From CAYIBD01 sp964361655 (GTDB taxonomy: Bacteria; Patescibacteriota; Minisyncoccia; Sungbacterales; SURF-37): a DNA stretch of 9,624 nt. A model generated the notes under the pieces. It saw nothing but the letters and a program-made list of their open reading frames with translations, had not been told where the DNA came from and ran no database searches. The DNA lies in NCBI GenBank assembly GCA_964361655.1, contig CAYIBD010000027.1, forward strand, positions 1 through 9,624, in the 5' to 3' direction. Within the stretch, counting starts at the first letter, position 1, and the number at the start of each line of letters is the position of its first letter. The position numbers and the translations under genes were made by a program. Positions 1 through 4,855 of this stretch are shown piece by piece.

Positions 1-53
1 AGCCGCTTTTCCTTATTTACTATCAACCAAATTTATGGGAACATCCCAAAATT

Positions 54-132
54 TTCAGCGAGGCGTTGAGCTTACGAAGCTGCCAGCTTTGAGCTTCCAG
101 CTACTTGCTCGCAGGTTCAACGCCTCGCTGAA
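54..132. repeat. 16-bp inverted repeat forming a long hairpin
   Basis: The arms TTCAGCGAGGCGTTGA (54-69) and TCAACGCCTCGCTGAA (117-132) are perfect reverse complements around a 47-nt loop. The loop contains smaller AGCT-rich palindromes, such as AAGCT and AGCTT around GCC at 76-88. A further copy of the left arm with one change lies at 3590-3605, so this is a dispersed element rather than a private hairpin of this leader. There is no T-run after the stem, so it does not look like an intrinsic terminator. The sequence before it (1-53) shows nothing convincing beyond a tiny GGGA/TCCC hairpin. Confidence 0.85.
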
Positions 133-176
133 GGAAATGCGAGAGCAAGCGTCGAGCGGAACTCGTGACCCGCGCC

Positions 177-293
177 CCGAGTTCGACTCGGAGGTATGAG
201 GGGATTATCCGCTCATGGGTAATCGGCGGATTGCATGGCGCATCCGCCAGAGCAACTCACGTTCAAGCTCCGACGAACATCGGAGCAAGGAGG
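177..293 (+). promoter_or_regulatory. Structured 5' leader and ribosome binding site of the first gene
   Basis: Four inverted repeats follow one another. CCGAGT/ACTCGG closes a TCG loop (177-191). A near-perfect palindrome with ATGAG/CTCAT ends lies at 196-216. GGCGGA/TCCGCC continues into TGC/GCA with one bulged T (225-248). GCTCCGA/TCGGAGC closes a 6-nt loop (267-286). The last stem touches a full SD sequence, AAGGAGG at 287-293, which lies 5 nt before ATG 299. That SD fixes the start and argues against the upstream in-frame ATG at 215. The palindrome could be an operator, and the chain of hairpins could be a regulatory RNA leader. I recognise no known riboswitch. Confidence 0.5.
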
Positions 294-298
294 ATGGT

Positions 299-742
299 AT
301 GTACAAGGTCGTCAAGAACTCGAAGGGGCTCGCGCCGTGCTTTTCAATCACGTGCGGCTTGCAGGAGGGCTATGGCCCCGATGTCAAGTCGCACAAAGCC
401 GACGAGGTGGTGAGCCTCGTCGAGGCGTATCTGGAGGAGTGCGCCGCGTCCGGTCGTCCTTACCTCACCGGCTCCGTCACGACCGGCACGGTCGTGTACG
501 CGTGGCCCGAGGGCGAGGGCAAGTCGGGCAGCAGGCACGAGCCGCAGGCGACCTACGGCGGGGAAAAGAACCCGCTATACAATTCGTCCGTCACGGACGA
601 GCAGGTCGCCGAGTTCCTGAACGGACTCGCATCCGTTCTCGGGGCCGCCCTCGGCCAGACGCGGATGTATGTCGCCTTCAACGGCGACATGTGGATCCTC
701 CAGCGGGAGGATTCCAACACTCCGACCGGCGAGACCGTCTGA
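299..742 (+). CDS. Hypothetical protein, 147 aa
   Basis: I do not recognise this protein. It is a soluble, probably cytoplasmic protein with no signal peptide or membrane segment. It has cysteines at 14, 19 and 48, a helical stretch near residues 33-50, a second helix near 100-120, and a C-terminal strand pair around YVAFNGDMWILQ (124-135) followed by a short polar tail. The start at 299 is chosen for the strong AAGGAGG site 5 nt upstream; an in-frame ATG at 215 lies inside the hairpin leader and has no such site. The stop is 55 nt before the predicted hammerhead cleavage site, and the next gene begins 204 nt downstream. Codon use is rich in G and C third positions, like the 793-codon neighbour, so the two were probably acquired together. 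Confidence 0.85.
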   Translation: MYKVVKNSKGLAPCFSITCGLQEGYGPDVKSHKADEVVSLVEAYLEECAASGRPYLTGSVTTGTVVYAWPEGEGKSGSRHEPQATYGGEKNPLYNSSVTDEQVAEFLNGLASVLGAALGQTRMYVAFNGDMWILQREDSNTPTGETV

Positions 743-789
743 TCGGCGCAGTTCATGGGGTTTGGGAGAACCTCGTCAAAAAAATCTCC

Positions 790-845
790 CAGCTGTCTCG
801 GGATGCGTGCCCCGACTGATGAGTCCGAAAGGACGAAACAGACTG
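790..845 (+). ncRNA. Type III hammerhead self-cleaving ribozyme
   Basis: The conserved core CTGATGA is at 816-822. Stem II is GTCC (823-826) pairing with GGAC (831-834) around a GAAA tetraloop. GAA (835-837) completes the core. Stem I is TCGGG (798-802) pairing with CCCGA (811-815) around an 8-nt loop. Stem III is CTGT (793-796) pairing with ACAG (838-841), and after a bulged A842 it continues with CAG (790-792) pairing with CTG (843-845). The expected U-A pair (T796-A838) stands before the cleavage nucleotide C797, giving a GUC triplet, so cleavage is predicted between C797 and T798. Stems I and II are capped and stem III is open, which is the type III topology. Every invariant core base is present. 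It lies between two same-strand genes, 149 nt before the next start codon, so it would cut their shared transcript and leave a 5'-OH end on the downstream part. Confidence 0.95.
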
Positions 846-848
846 TTC

Positions 849-871
849 TTTGAAGAAAATGATCTTCGAAA
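849..871 (+). other. Hairpin just downstream of the ribozyme
   Basis: TTTGAAGA (849-856) pairs with TCTTCGAAA (863-871) with one bulged G around a 6-nt loop. It starts 4 nt after ribozyme stem III. No T-run follows, so it is not an intrinsic terminator. It could shield the new RNA end or separate the ribozyme fold from the downstream ribosome site. Confidence 0.4.
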
Positions 872-946
872 AAAGAAATAGCCCAAAGCCAATGTCCGCC
901 ATGGGGGCGGGCGAGGCACGGGCACACACCGCGAAAGGAGAATACT

Positions 947-3328
947 ATGCGGTGTTTCGAGTTTTATGGCGGTAACGTCTGCCGTGGACTCACGCTCACG
1001 GCGGACGAGAAACTGGGCCGGATCGTCTTCATCGGCGAGTCCGGCCGTGGGCGGACCTTCGAGCGGATTTCGCTCGACCGGCACCGCCCGGCCGAGGTCT
1101 CCGAAGACCGCGTGATAAACGCGGCGCTCCGCAAGATCGAGCCCTTGGAGGGCGGGAAGCAATTCCGCCCGTTCTGGGTGCTCGCCGCGCCGCGGGGCGC
1201 GAGCGAGGCGGTGCTGATCCGCGTCAACACCGCCGGAGCGTATCGGAGGTACGCTGGCGGCAAGTGGGCAACGCATCGCGGTCATCCGGAAACGGTGGTC
1301 GCGGCGCATGGGGCCCACGGCGACGCCGGACGTATTCCCGGCGGATGGGCAGATGGGTTCATCGTGCTCCGCCCCGGTGACGTTCTGAAAGTCACTGTCG
1401 AGGGCGGGGGAAATCTCGTCGAGGATGAGTTTGCGCTCTTCCTTGACGAAGCCGGTGAGCCGCGTTCCATGGCGTGGCGCGAGTGGGAGGCGTTCGACGC
1501 CGTTCGCTCGGCTGCGCCTGCGCCGGTGTTCGGCCGCGCGATTTGTTTCACCTATGATATCTGGCGGCGAGAGATCGCGCCGGGTATTGAGGTCGGGATG
1601 TCGGCGGCCGGTCCATCGGTCGTGCTCGGCGAAGTTGGCCGCGGCGCGATCGAGATCGCGGTTCCGCTCATCGGTTTTGCCGTAGAGCGAATCACGGCCG
1701 CGGCTGTGGTCGCGATCGGCGAGAAGCTGTATGGCTTCGCCGAGTCTGCGGCGGTCGAGCCAGAAGGAGTGATCCTCCGCGTCTGGCCGTCGTCTGATCC
1801 GGGCCGGACGTTTCTCGCAACCGAGCCGCTTCGGGGCAACCCTATTCTGCTGGGACGCGGAGAAAGGGCGTCCGGCGCCGCAGGTCGCGTCGGCCGCGTG
1901 GACGACACGCTCTGGGCGCTTCGCCCTGGGGACGCCGTTAAAATCGGTATTCCCTACGCGGAGGGCCGCCGCGTGTTTGAAAACCGCGGCGGCAAGATCG
2001 TGGCGACCCCCTGGGAGGACTGGGAGGTCACGGACGCGGCTGCAAACCCTAAGGTCTACGTGGCCGAGGGCAAGGCGCCGTGGGGGCACGTCCCGGCCGA
2101 GTGGGTTGGCCGGATGGTCACGGTAATCGAGCGTGTGCGGGAGTATGATGACCGCGCGCGTGAGTACCGCGATCGGCTGGCCAAGACCGTGGAGGGCGAG
2201 CTCGTTTTGTTTGCGCCATTCACGGTCAACCGTGCCGCGGAGTTCGGCGACCGGCTCGACGCCGTCGTCGCGCGCGCGGTGTGGGTCGTCCGCGGCTACG
2301 AGCCGGAGCGGCTCGGCGAGGCGGAGCTGGCTGACCGGGCGGATGCCAAGGTGAAAGCCGAGGCGCTCGTCCGCGAGGCCGCCGTAATCGTCGCGGCGCC
2401 GCACTTCACCTGCTTCGCGGATGCGCTGCGCGAGAAGATCGAACGCGCTGCGAAGCCGGCCAGCTTCGGTTGGTCGTCAGACCCGGTGGCGTTCGAGCTC
2501 ATGCGCTCGGACGATATCCGTGAGTGGTCGGCCGCGGTCGGAACGATTTTCGCCGAGGCCCGCGAGGCCGAGACGGCGGCGATCGAGCTCCACAACCGCC
2601 GCTCGCAGGGCGAGGTGCTCGTGGACTTCGGCGGGCATTTCCGCCGCATGGGCGCCTCAGGGAATCAGGACATGTGGGTCATCCGGCCCGACGGTTCGCT
2701 CCGCGAACCCGACGAGGTTCAGTACCGGAAACGGTACACTTCGGAGGGTGACAAGCAGTGGCGGACCGTGGCGGCCGAGGAACTGGCGCTCCGGTGGTAT
2801 CGGGGCAGCCGGTTCGAAGTCGCGAAGTTGCCGGTGAGCGGAATCACGCCGGCCCAGCTCGAAGCGGTTCGCCAGATCGAGCAGGAAGTTGGCGAGCTCG
2901 AGGGAGCCGCTGGTCTGGATCCCGCGATCAACCGCCAGAACACCGAGTTCGTCGAGGCGGTTCGGCGGGCGATCAGTACGGTCGTGCGGATGATGCCGGA
3001 GTTCGGGTACTACGACATTGTGGGCCCGGATGCCGGTGTCGCGCTTGCCGACGGGACGCACGCGCTGCGTGCGAACCACGCGGTCGCATTCGACCAGCGC
3101 TTCGCCAACCGCGATGCGCAGGTCGTGAAAATGGTCCCGGCGGCGGGTGGTGTGATGGAATTTCTCACCTTCGAGAAGTTCGGCGGGATAAACTACGCCA
3201 TGCGCTGGCGGCCGCTCCGCGAGGACGAGGCCGCAACGGCCGCGAGCACCGAGAGTGCTTCTGCGCCGTCCGAAAGGGTGACGCCGGATGTGCTCGCGGC
3301 GCCCAAGGAGAAGTTCAACGGAAAATAG
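947..3328 (+). CDS. Large hypothetical protein with internal repeats, 793 aa
   Basis: I do not recognise this protein. The start is supported by AAAGGAG (934-940), 6 nt before ATG. There is no signal peptide or membrane segment, so it is probably cytoplasmic. Residues about 23-185 and 222-364 are diverged copies of one unit. They share GESGRG/GEVGRG (30-35, 228-233), AVLIRV/GVILRV, FIVLRPGD/LWALRPGD ending at residues 145 and 330, and a Trp-rich end, WREWEAFDA (177-185) against WEDWEVTDA (356-364). A third partial echo is MWVIRPDG (576-583), followed by WRTVAAEELALRW (605-617). Residues 385-550 are charged and mostly helical, possibly coiled coil. The tail (about 760-793) is low complexity. 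Its 5' leader begins at the predicted hammerhead cleavage site. A structural, binding or phage-related role is possible, but nothing in the sequence decides. Confidence 0.9.
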   Translation: MRCFEFYGGNVCRGLTLTADEKLGRIVFIGESGRGRTFERISLDRHRPAEVSEDRVINAALRKIEPLEGGKQFRPFWVLAAPRGASEAVLIRVNTAGAYRRYAGGKWATHRGHPETVVAAHGAHGDAGRIPGGWADGFIVLRPGDVLKVTVEGGGNLVEDEFALFLDEAGEPRSMAWREWEAFDAVRSAAPAPVFGRAICFTYDIWRREIAPGIEVGMSAAGPSVVLGEVGRGAIEIAVPLIGFAVERITAAAVVAIGEKLYGFAESAAVEPEGVILRVWPSSDPGRTFLATEPLRGNPILLGRGERASGAAGRVGRVDDTLWALRPGDAVKIGIPYAEGRRVFENRGGKIVATPWEDWEVTDAAANPKVYVAEGKAPWGHVPAEWVGRMVTVIERVREYDDRAREYRDRLAKTVEGELVLFAPFTVNRAAEFGDRLDAVVARAVWVVRGYEPERLGEAELADRADAKVKAEALVREAAVIVAAPHFTCFADALREKIERAAKPASFGWSSDPVAFELMRSDDIREWSAAVGTIFAEAREAETAAIELHNRRSQGEVLVDFGGHFRRMGASGNQDMWVIRPDGSLREPDEVQYRKRYTSEGDKQWRTVAAEELALRWYRGSRFEVAKLPVSGITPAQLEAVRQIEQEVGELEGAAGLDPAINRQNTEFVEAVRRAISTVVRMMPEFGYYDIVGPDAGVALADGTHALRANHAVAFDQRFANRDAQVVKMVPAAGGVMEFLTFEKFGGINYAMRWRPLREDEAATAASTESASAPSERVTPDVLAAPKEKFNGK

Positions 3329-3394
3329 TTCTTTGGCCCCGGGGCAGGGCCGCAAAGTTTGCCGACACTCGGCAACAGCCCCGAACTAGTAACC

Positions 3395-3430
3395 GGGAGG
3401 AGGAGAGCAGAGCACTCGCTCTCCCCTCCC
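3395..3430. other. Strong 13-bp hairpin downstream of the 793-codon gene
   Basis: GGGAGG (3395-3400) pairs with CCTCCC (3425-3430), and after a bulged A3401 GGAGAGC (3402-3408) pairs with GCTCTCC (3418-3424), leaving a 9-nt loop. It lies about 66 nt after the stop codon. No T-run follows on either strand, so it is more likely an mRNA 3' stabiliser or a pause site than a standard intrinsic terminator. Confidence 0.6.
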
Positions 3431-3452
3431 ACCCATTTCCGAGTCCAGCACG

Positions 3453-3487
3453 ATCAGACATCAGATATCGGATATCAGATGTCAGAA
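3453..3487. repeat. Tandem 7-bp repeat, five units, consensus ATCAGAT
   Basis: Five consecutive heptamers read ATCAGAC, ATCAGAT, ATCGGAT, ATCAGAT and GTCAGAA. Because ATC and GAT are complementary, the same stretch is also a near palindrome: GACATC-A-GATATC-G-GATATC-A-GATGTC at 3457-3483. It could be a protein-binding array or a slippage product. Confidence 0.7.
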
Positions 3488-3514
3488 ATCTGGCGTGGTG
3501 GATTCAGAGGAGGG

Positions 3515-3588
3515 TCGTTCGACTCTGCTCATGACAAGAAGGTTCTTTGCAAAAAGGTTAGGAATCCTTCGACTACGCTCAGGACAAG
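3515..3588. repeat. Two direct copies of a 24-nt intergenic repeat
   Basis: The copies at 3515-3538 and 3565-3588 match at 20 of 24 positions. The shared backbone is TTCGACT..GCTCA.GACAAG. The second copy runs straight into the 16-mer TTCAGCGAGGCATTGA at 3590-3605, so the composite unit resembles the dispersed intergenic repeats seen in several uncultured bacterial lineages. In one frame it reads as a short Ser/Thr/Arg peptide, which is not evidence of a gene. Confidence 0.7.
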
Positions 3589-3589
3589 T

Positions 3590-3605
3590 TTCAGCGAGGC
3601 ATTGA
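3590..3605. repeat. Third copy of the left-end 16-mer
   Basis: TTCAGCGAGGCATTGA differs from 54-69 by one base (A for G). It is in the same orientation as the left arm at 54-69 and opposite to the arm at 117-132. Copies on both sides bracket the ribozyme and two-gene block. Confidence 0.75.
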
Positions 3606-3663
3606 GATCATGAATGGTTGTGGTTTCGTAACATTTGAAGTGAATTCGGTCTGGGATTCGTAG

Positions 3664-3826
3664 CCGTTATGGGGCTGCGGAGTCAGTTTGACGGAATCGG
3701 ATCGGGGGATCGTGTGAGTTATTGTCCCCGATTCGTGCAAACGGAGAAGGGATTCAATCTCTCTCCTCTAAGCACTGTTCCTCGGTCTGTATAATCTCAG
3801 TCATCCTGCCCGCAGCCCCATAATGG
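3664..3826. repeat. Widely spaced inverted repeat, 14 perfect bp
   Basis: TTATGGGGCTGCGG (3667-3680) is the exact reverse complement of CCGCAGCCCCATAA (3810-3823), and pairing continues outward through one G-T wobble to 3664 and 3826. The 129-nt interior contains another hairpin, GGATCGGGG (3699-3707) against CCCCGATTC (3726-3734). A consensus TATAAT stands at 3790-3795 but has no good -35 box. Possible readings are a structured RNA or a small non-coding mobile element. Confidence 0.6.
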
Positions 3827-3848
3827 GTACTCGATCTGTAATTAAAAT

Positions 3849-3872
3849 CCCCACCGATGCGGTGGGGTTTTT
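3849..3872. terminator. Intrinsic terminator, probably bidirectional
   Basis: CCCCACCG (3849-3856) pairs perfectly with CGGTGGGG (3860-3867) around a 3-nt loop. TTTTT follows on the + strand, and on the other strand the stem is followed by ATTTTAAT. It ends any transcript crossing the spacer before the thioredoxin-like gene. Confidence 0.85.
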
Positions 3873-3887
3873 GGGTTTGCCGTATAG

Positions 3888-3896
3888 TGCTATCAT
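3888..3896 (+). promoter_or_regulatory. Extended -10 promoter for the thioredoxin-like gene
   Basis: TGCTATCAT matches the extended -10 pattern TGnTATnnT. No clear -35 box is seen. A start about 7 nt downstream of TATCAT falls at 3903, which is the A of the start codon, so the mRNA may be leaderless. No SD sequence precedes 3903, which agrees with that reading. Confidence 0.45.
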
Positions 3897-3902
3897 GGGG
3901 CC

Positions 3903-4163
3903 ATGACGTCAGTGTCGCTCGAAGTGCTCCACTCGCCCGGGTGCCAGATCTGTCGGGCCTTTGAGGAATTTTGGCAGACCATTGCCCATGACTGGCCAAA
4001 CATTACGTATAAGAAGCTCGACGTAACCACGCCCGAGGGACAGGAGATGGTGCAAAAGTACATGATTTTCTCCTCGCCGGCCATTGTGTTGAACGGGGAA
4101 TTGTTTGCCATGGGAGGTTTTGATCGAGAAAAGTTTATCCAGAAGCTTAAACAGTTGAGCTAG
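3903..4163 (+). CDS. Thioredoxin-fold protein with a CxxC motif, 86 aa
   Basis: This is a compact thioredoxin/glutaredoxin-fold protein. An N-terminal strand (VSLEVLHSPGC) leads into the redox motif C14-Q-I-C17 at a helix start, followed by a second strand (ITYKKLDV) and the expected cis-Pro loop SSP59AIVLNGEL. It has no signal peptide, so it probably acts in the cytoplasm as a thiol-disulfide reductant or metal-handling redox protein. At 86 aa it matches glutaredoxin-sized thioredoxins. The start is fixed by an in-frame TAG at 3885 with no other ATG. Its stop codon lies inside the long inverted repeat before the DoxX-like gene. A natural partner in this window is the CcdA-like membrane protein, since that family passes electrons from cytoplasmic thioredoxin to the outside. 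Confidence 0.85.
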   Translation: MTSVSLEVLHSPGCQICRAFEEFWQTIAHDWPNITYKKLDVTTPEGQEMVQKYMIFSSPAIVLNGELFAMGGFDREKFIQKLKQLS

Positions 4164-4247
4164 TAGCGATGCGAATATACGAATTTACTAATGATACCAA
4201 TCCGAAATTCGTATAATTAGTATCATTCGTATATTGGCATCGATACT
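4162..4247. repeat. Long, almost perfect inverted repeat (36-37 bp arms)
   Basis: The arm at 4162-4197 is complementary to 4211-4247 with a few mismatches and one 1-nt gap, leaving a 13-nt loop. Matching blocks include CGATGC/GCATCG, AATATACGAAT/ATTCGTATATT and ACTAATGATAC against GTATAATTAGT with one mismatch. It begins inside the stop codon of the thioredoxin-like gene and ends 3 nt before the DoxX-like ATG, so it fills the whole gap. It is AT-rich, unlike its surroundings, and contains a TATAAT at 4212-4217. A REP- or MITE-like element is the simplest reading. Confidence 0.85.
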
Positions 4248-4250
4248 CAG

Positions 4251-4634
4251 ATGAAATTTTTGTACAAACTGAACCCTGAGTGGACTCTGCGGCTCGGACT
4301 GGGGCTGATGTATGTGTATTCCGGCCTTGATATTTTCCGCCATCCCACGGCCTGGTACTGGGCGCTCCGGCCCTTGCCGAGTTCCCTGCAGGTTTTCATC
4401 AATAACGAAATCGGAATAAACAATTTTTTGAAAATTCAGGCCGTGGGGGAACTGGTCCTGGCCGCGCTTTTTCTTGCTTGGTTTCTGCCGCGGCGGTTGC
4501 TGCGCTTGGCCGCCTTTCTTGCCATACTGGAGATGGCGCTGATTCTTTGGCTGGTTGGCGTGGATGCCGTGACCTTCCGCGATATCGGGCTTTTGGGCGC
4601 GGCGCTTGCGCTTTTATCACTTTCTTATCGCTAG
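4251..4634 (+). CDS. DoxX-like integral membrane protein, 127 aa
   Basis: A small membrane protein with four predicted transmembrane segments near residues 11-28, 62-79, 85-103 and 108-125. The first segment has the RLGLGLMYVYSGLDIF pattern typical of DoxX-family proteins. That family includes the small subunit of thiosulfate:quinone oxidoreductase and many membrane proteins tied to redox homeostasis. No SD precedes the ATG, which starts 3 nt after the long inverted repeat. A terminator follows the stop directly, so the gene forms a short unit, perhaps with the thioredoxin-like gene. The fold class is fairly sure; the substrate is unknown. Confidence 0.8.
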   Translation: MKFLYKLNPEWTLRLGLGLMYVYSGLDIFRHPTAWYWALRPLPSSLQVFINNEIGINNFLKIQAVGELVLAALFLAWFLPRRLLRLAAFLAILEMALILWLVGVDAVTFRDIGLLGAALALLSLSYR

Positions 4635-4638
4635 AAAA

Positions 4639-4668
4639 CCAAAAAGCCCCGCAGAACGGGACTTTTGG
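4639..4668. terminator. Bidirectional intrinsic terminator
   Basis: CCAAAAAGCCCCG (4639-4651) pairs with CGGGACTTTTGG (4657-4668) with small imperfections around a 5-nt loop. It has a TTTT run on the + strand for the DoxX-like gene and TTTTTGG on the - strand for the small RNA read from 4706. Confidence 0.75.
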
Positions 4669-4706
4669 CGGATTCCAACGTAGTGCGTTGTTCCAGAATT
4701 GGTACA
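4639..4706 (-). ncRNA. Putative small RNA, about 70 nt
   Basis: A near-consensus promoter points leftward, and 45-70 nt later the terminator ends the transcript with no start codon and frame worth translating. The RNA would start near 4706. It could form GTTGTT/AACAAC or CAACG/CGTTG hairpins, which share bases and compete, before the terminator stem. Its 5' part carries GTACCAATTCTGG and GCACTACG, both exactly complementary to segments of the tRNA-like RNA on the same strand (4800-4812 and 4817-4824). That suggests pairing between the two, or an inverted duplication. Neither promoter activity nor a stable RNA can be proven from sequence. Confidence 0.45.
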
Positions 4707-4824
4707 ACAACCAGTATACTCGAATCAGCATGCCTGTCAAGCCCTTGTGGATAGCTCGGGAGCGAGCCAGTGCGGGGATTTGCACCCCGGGAATCCAGAG
4801 TACCAATTCTGGGGCCGCACTACG
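4679..4824. repeat. Two-block inverted repeat linking the small RNA and the tRNA-like element
   Basis: CGTAGTGC (4679-4686) and CCAGAATTGGTAC (4693-4705) recur in reverse complement as GTACCAATTCTGG (4800-4812) and GCACTACG (4817-4824). Matches are 13/13 and 8/8, and the spacers between blocks are 6 and 4 nt and unrelated. Keeping the blocks while losing the spacers looks like a functional or recombination-derived relationship rather than chance. Confidence 0.8.
4713..4740 (-). promoter_or_regulatory. Sigma70-type promoter on the minus strand
   Basis: Read on the minus strand, TTGACA (complement of 4735-4740) is followed after 16 nt by TATACT (complement of 4713-4718). This is the best promoter match in the window. 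It points away from the CcdA-like operon, towards the small RNA and terminator. Confidence 0.7.
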
Positions 4825-4832
4825 CCACCGGC
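4765..4832 (-). other. tRNA-like element or tRNA pseudogene with reduced D arm
   Basis: On the minus strand the ends GCCGGTG and CACTGGC pair over 7 bp with one G-U, and the pairing extends to 11 bp with GCGA/TCGC outside. A T arm is clear: CGGGG, loop TGCAAAT, CCCCG. An anticodon-like hairpin CCAGA/TCTGG has an 8-nt loop ATTGGTAC, where 7 is normal. It could be read as GGT (Thr) or TGG (Pro). Only 13 nt remain between acceptor and anticodon stems, too few for a normal D arm. Discriminator position is T and no CCA is encoded. I call it tRNA-derived rather than a working tRNA. Confidence 0.4.
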
Positions 4833-4855
4833 TCGCAGGAATATCATAACAAGGT

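Larger units (their letters stand above)
3329..3902. other. Gene-free spacer rich in hairpins and repeats
   Basis: No credible gene is seen in these 574 nt. Open frames across it are built from repeat sequence. In order it holds a GC-rich hairpin after the stop (CTTTG/CAAAG ends, 3331-3356), a TTGCCGA/TCGGCAA hairpin (3359-3375), a 13-bp hairpin (3395-3430), a 7-bp tandem repeat (3453-3487), two copies of a 24-nt repeat (3515-3538, 3565-3588), a copy of the left-end 16-mer (3590-3605), a widely spaced inverted repeat (3664-3826), a terminator (3849-3872) and a promoter (3888-3896). It also marks a change in style: genes to the left have strong SD sites and very GC-rich codons, while genes to the right mostly lack SD sites. 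Confidence 0.7.

Noticed and set aside
215..298. An earlier in-frame ATG for the first gene
   Set aside because: It lies among leader hairpins without an SD, while ATG 299 has AAGGAGG at ideal distance.
776..2404. A 542-codon open frame on the minus strand opposite the 793-codon gene
   Set aside because: It is a by-product of GC-rich codons on the + strand. Its translation is Arg/Pro/His-rich with no domain pattern, it would run across the ribozyme, and the + frame has a strong SD and internal repeats.
3453..3588. CRISPR array
   Set aside because: The units are 7 bp without spacers, and the 24-mers occur only twice with a 26-nt gap. No cas gene is present.
3359..3613. An 84-codon + frame in the spacer
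   Set aside because: It is made of the heptamer array, the 24-nt repeats and the 16-mer, with no SD. The translation reflects repeats, not a protein.
3600..3700. A second hammerhead, on the minus strand around CGAAAC near 3624
   Set aside because: No CUGANGA core or stem II partner stands at the right place. One intact copy only was found in the window, so a two-ribozyme circular RNA unit is not supported.
4765..4832. A normal functional tRNA gene
   Set aside because: Only 13 nt lie between acceptor and anticodon stems, the anticodon loop has 8 nt, and no CCA is encoded, so it is reported as tRNA-like.
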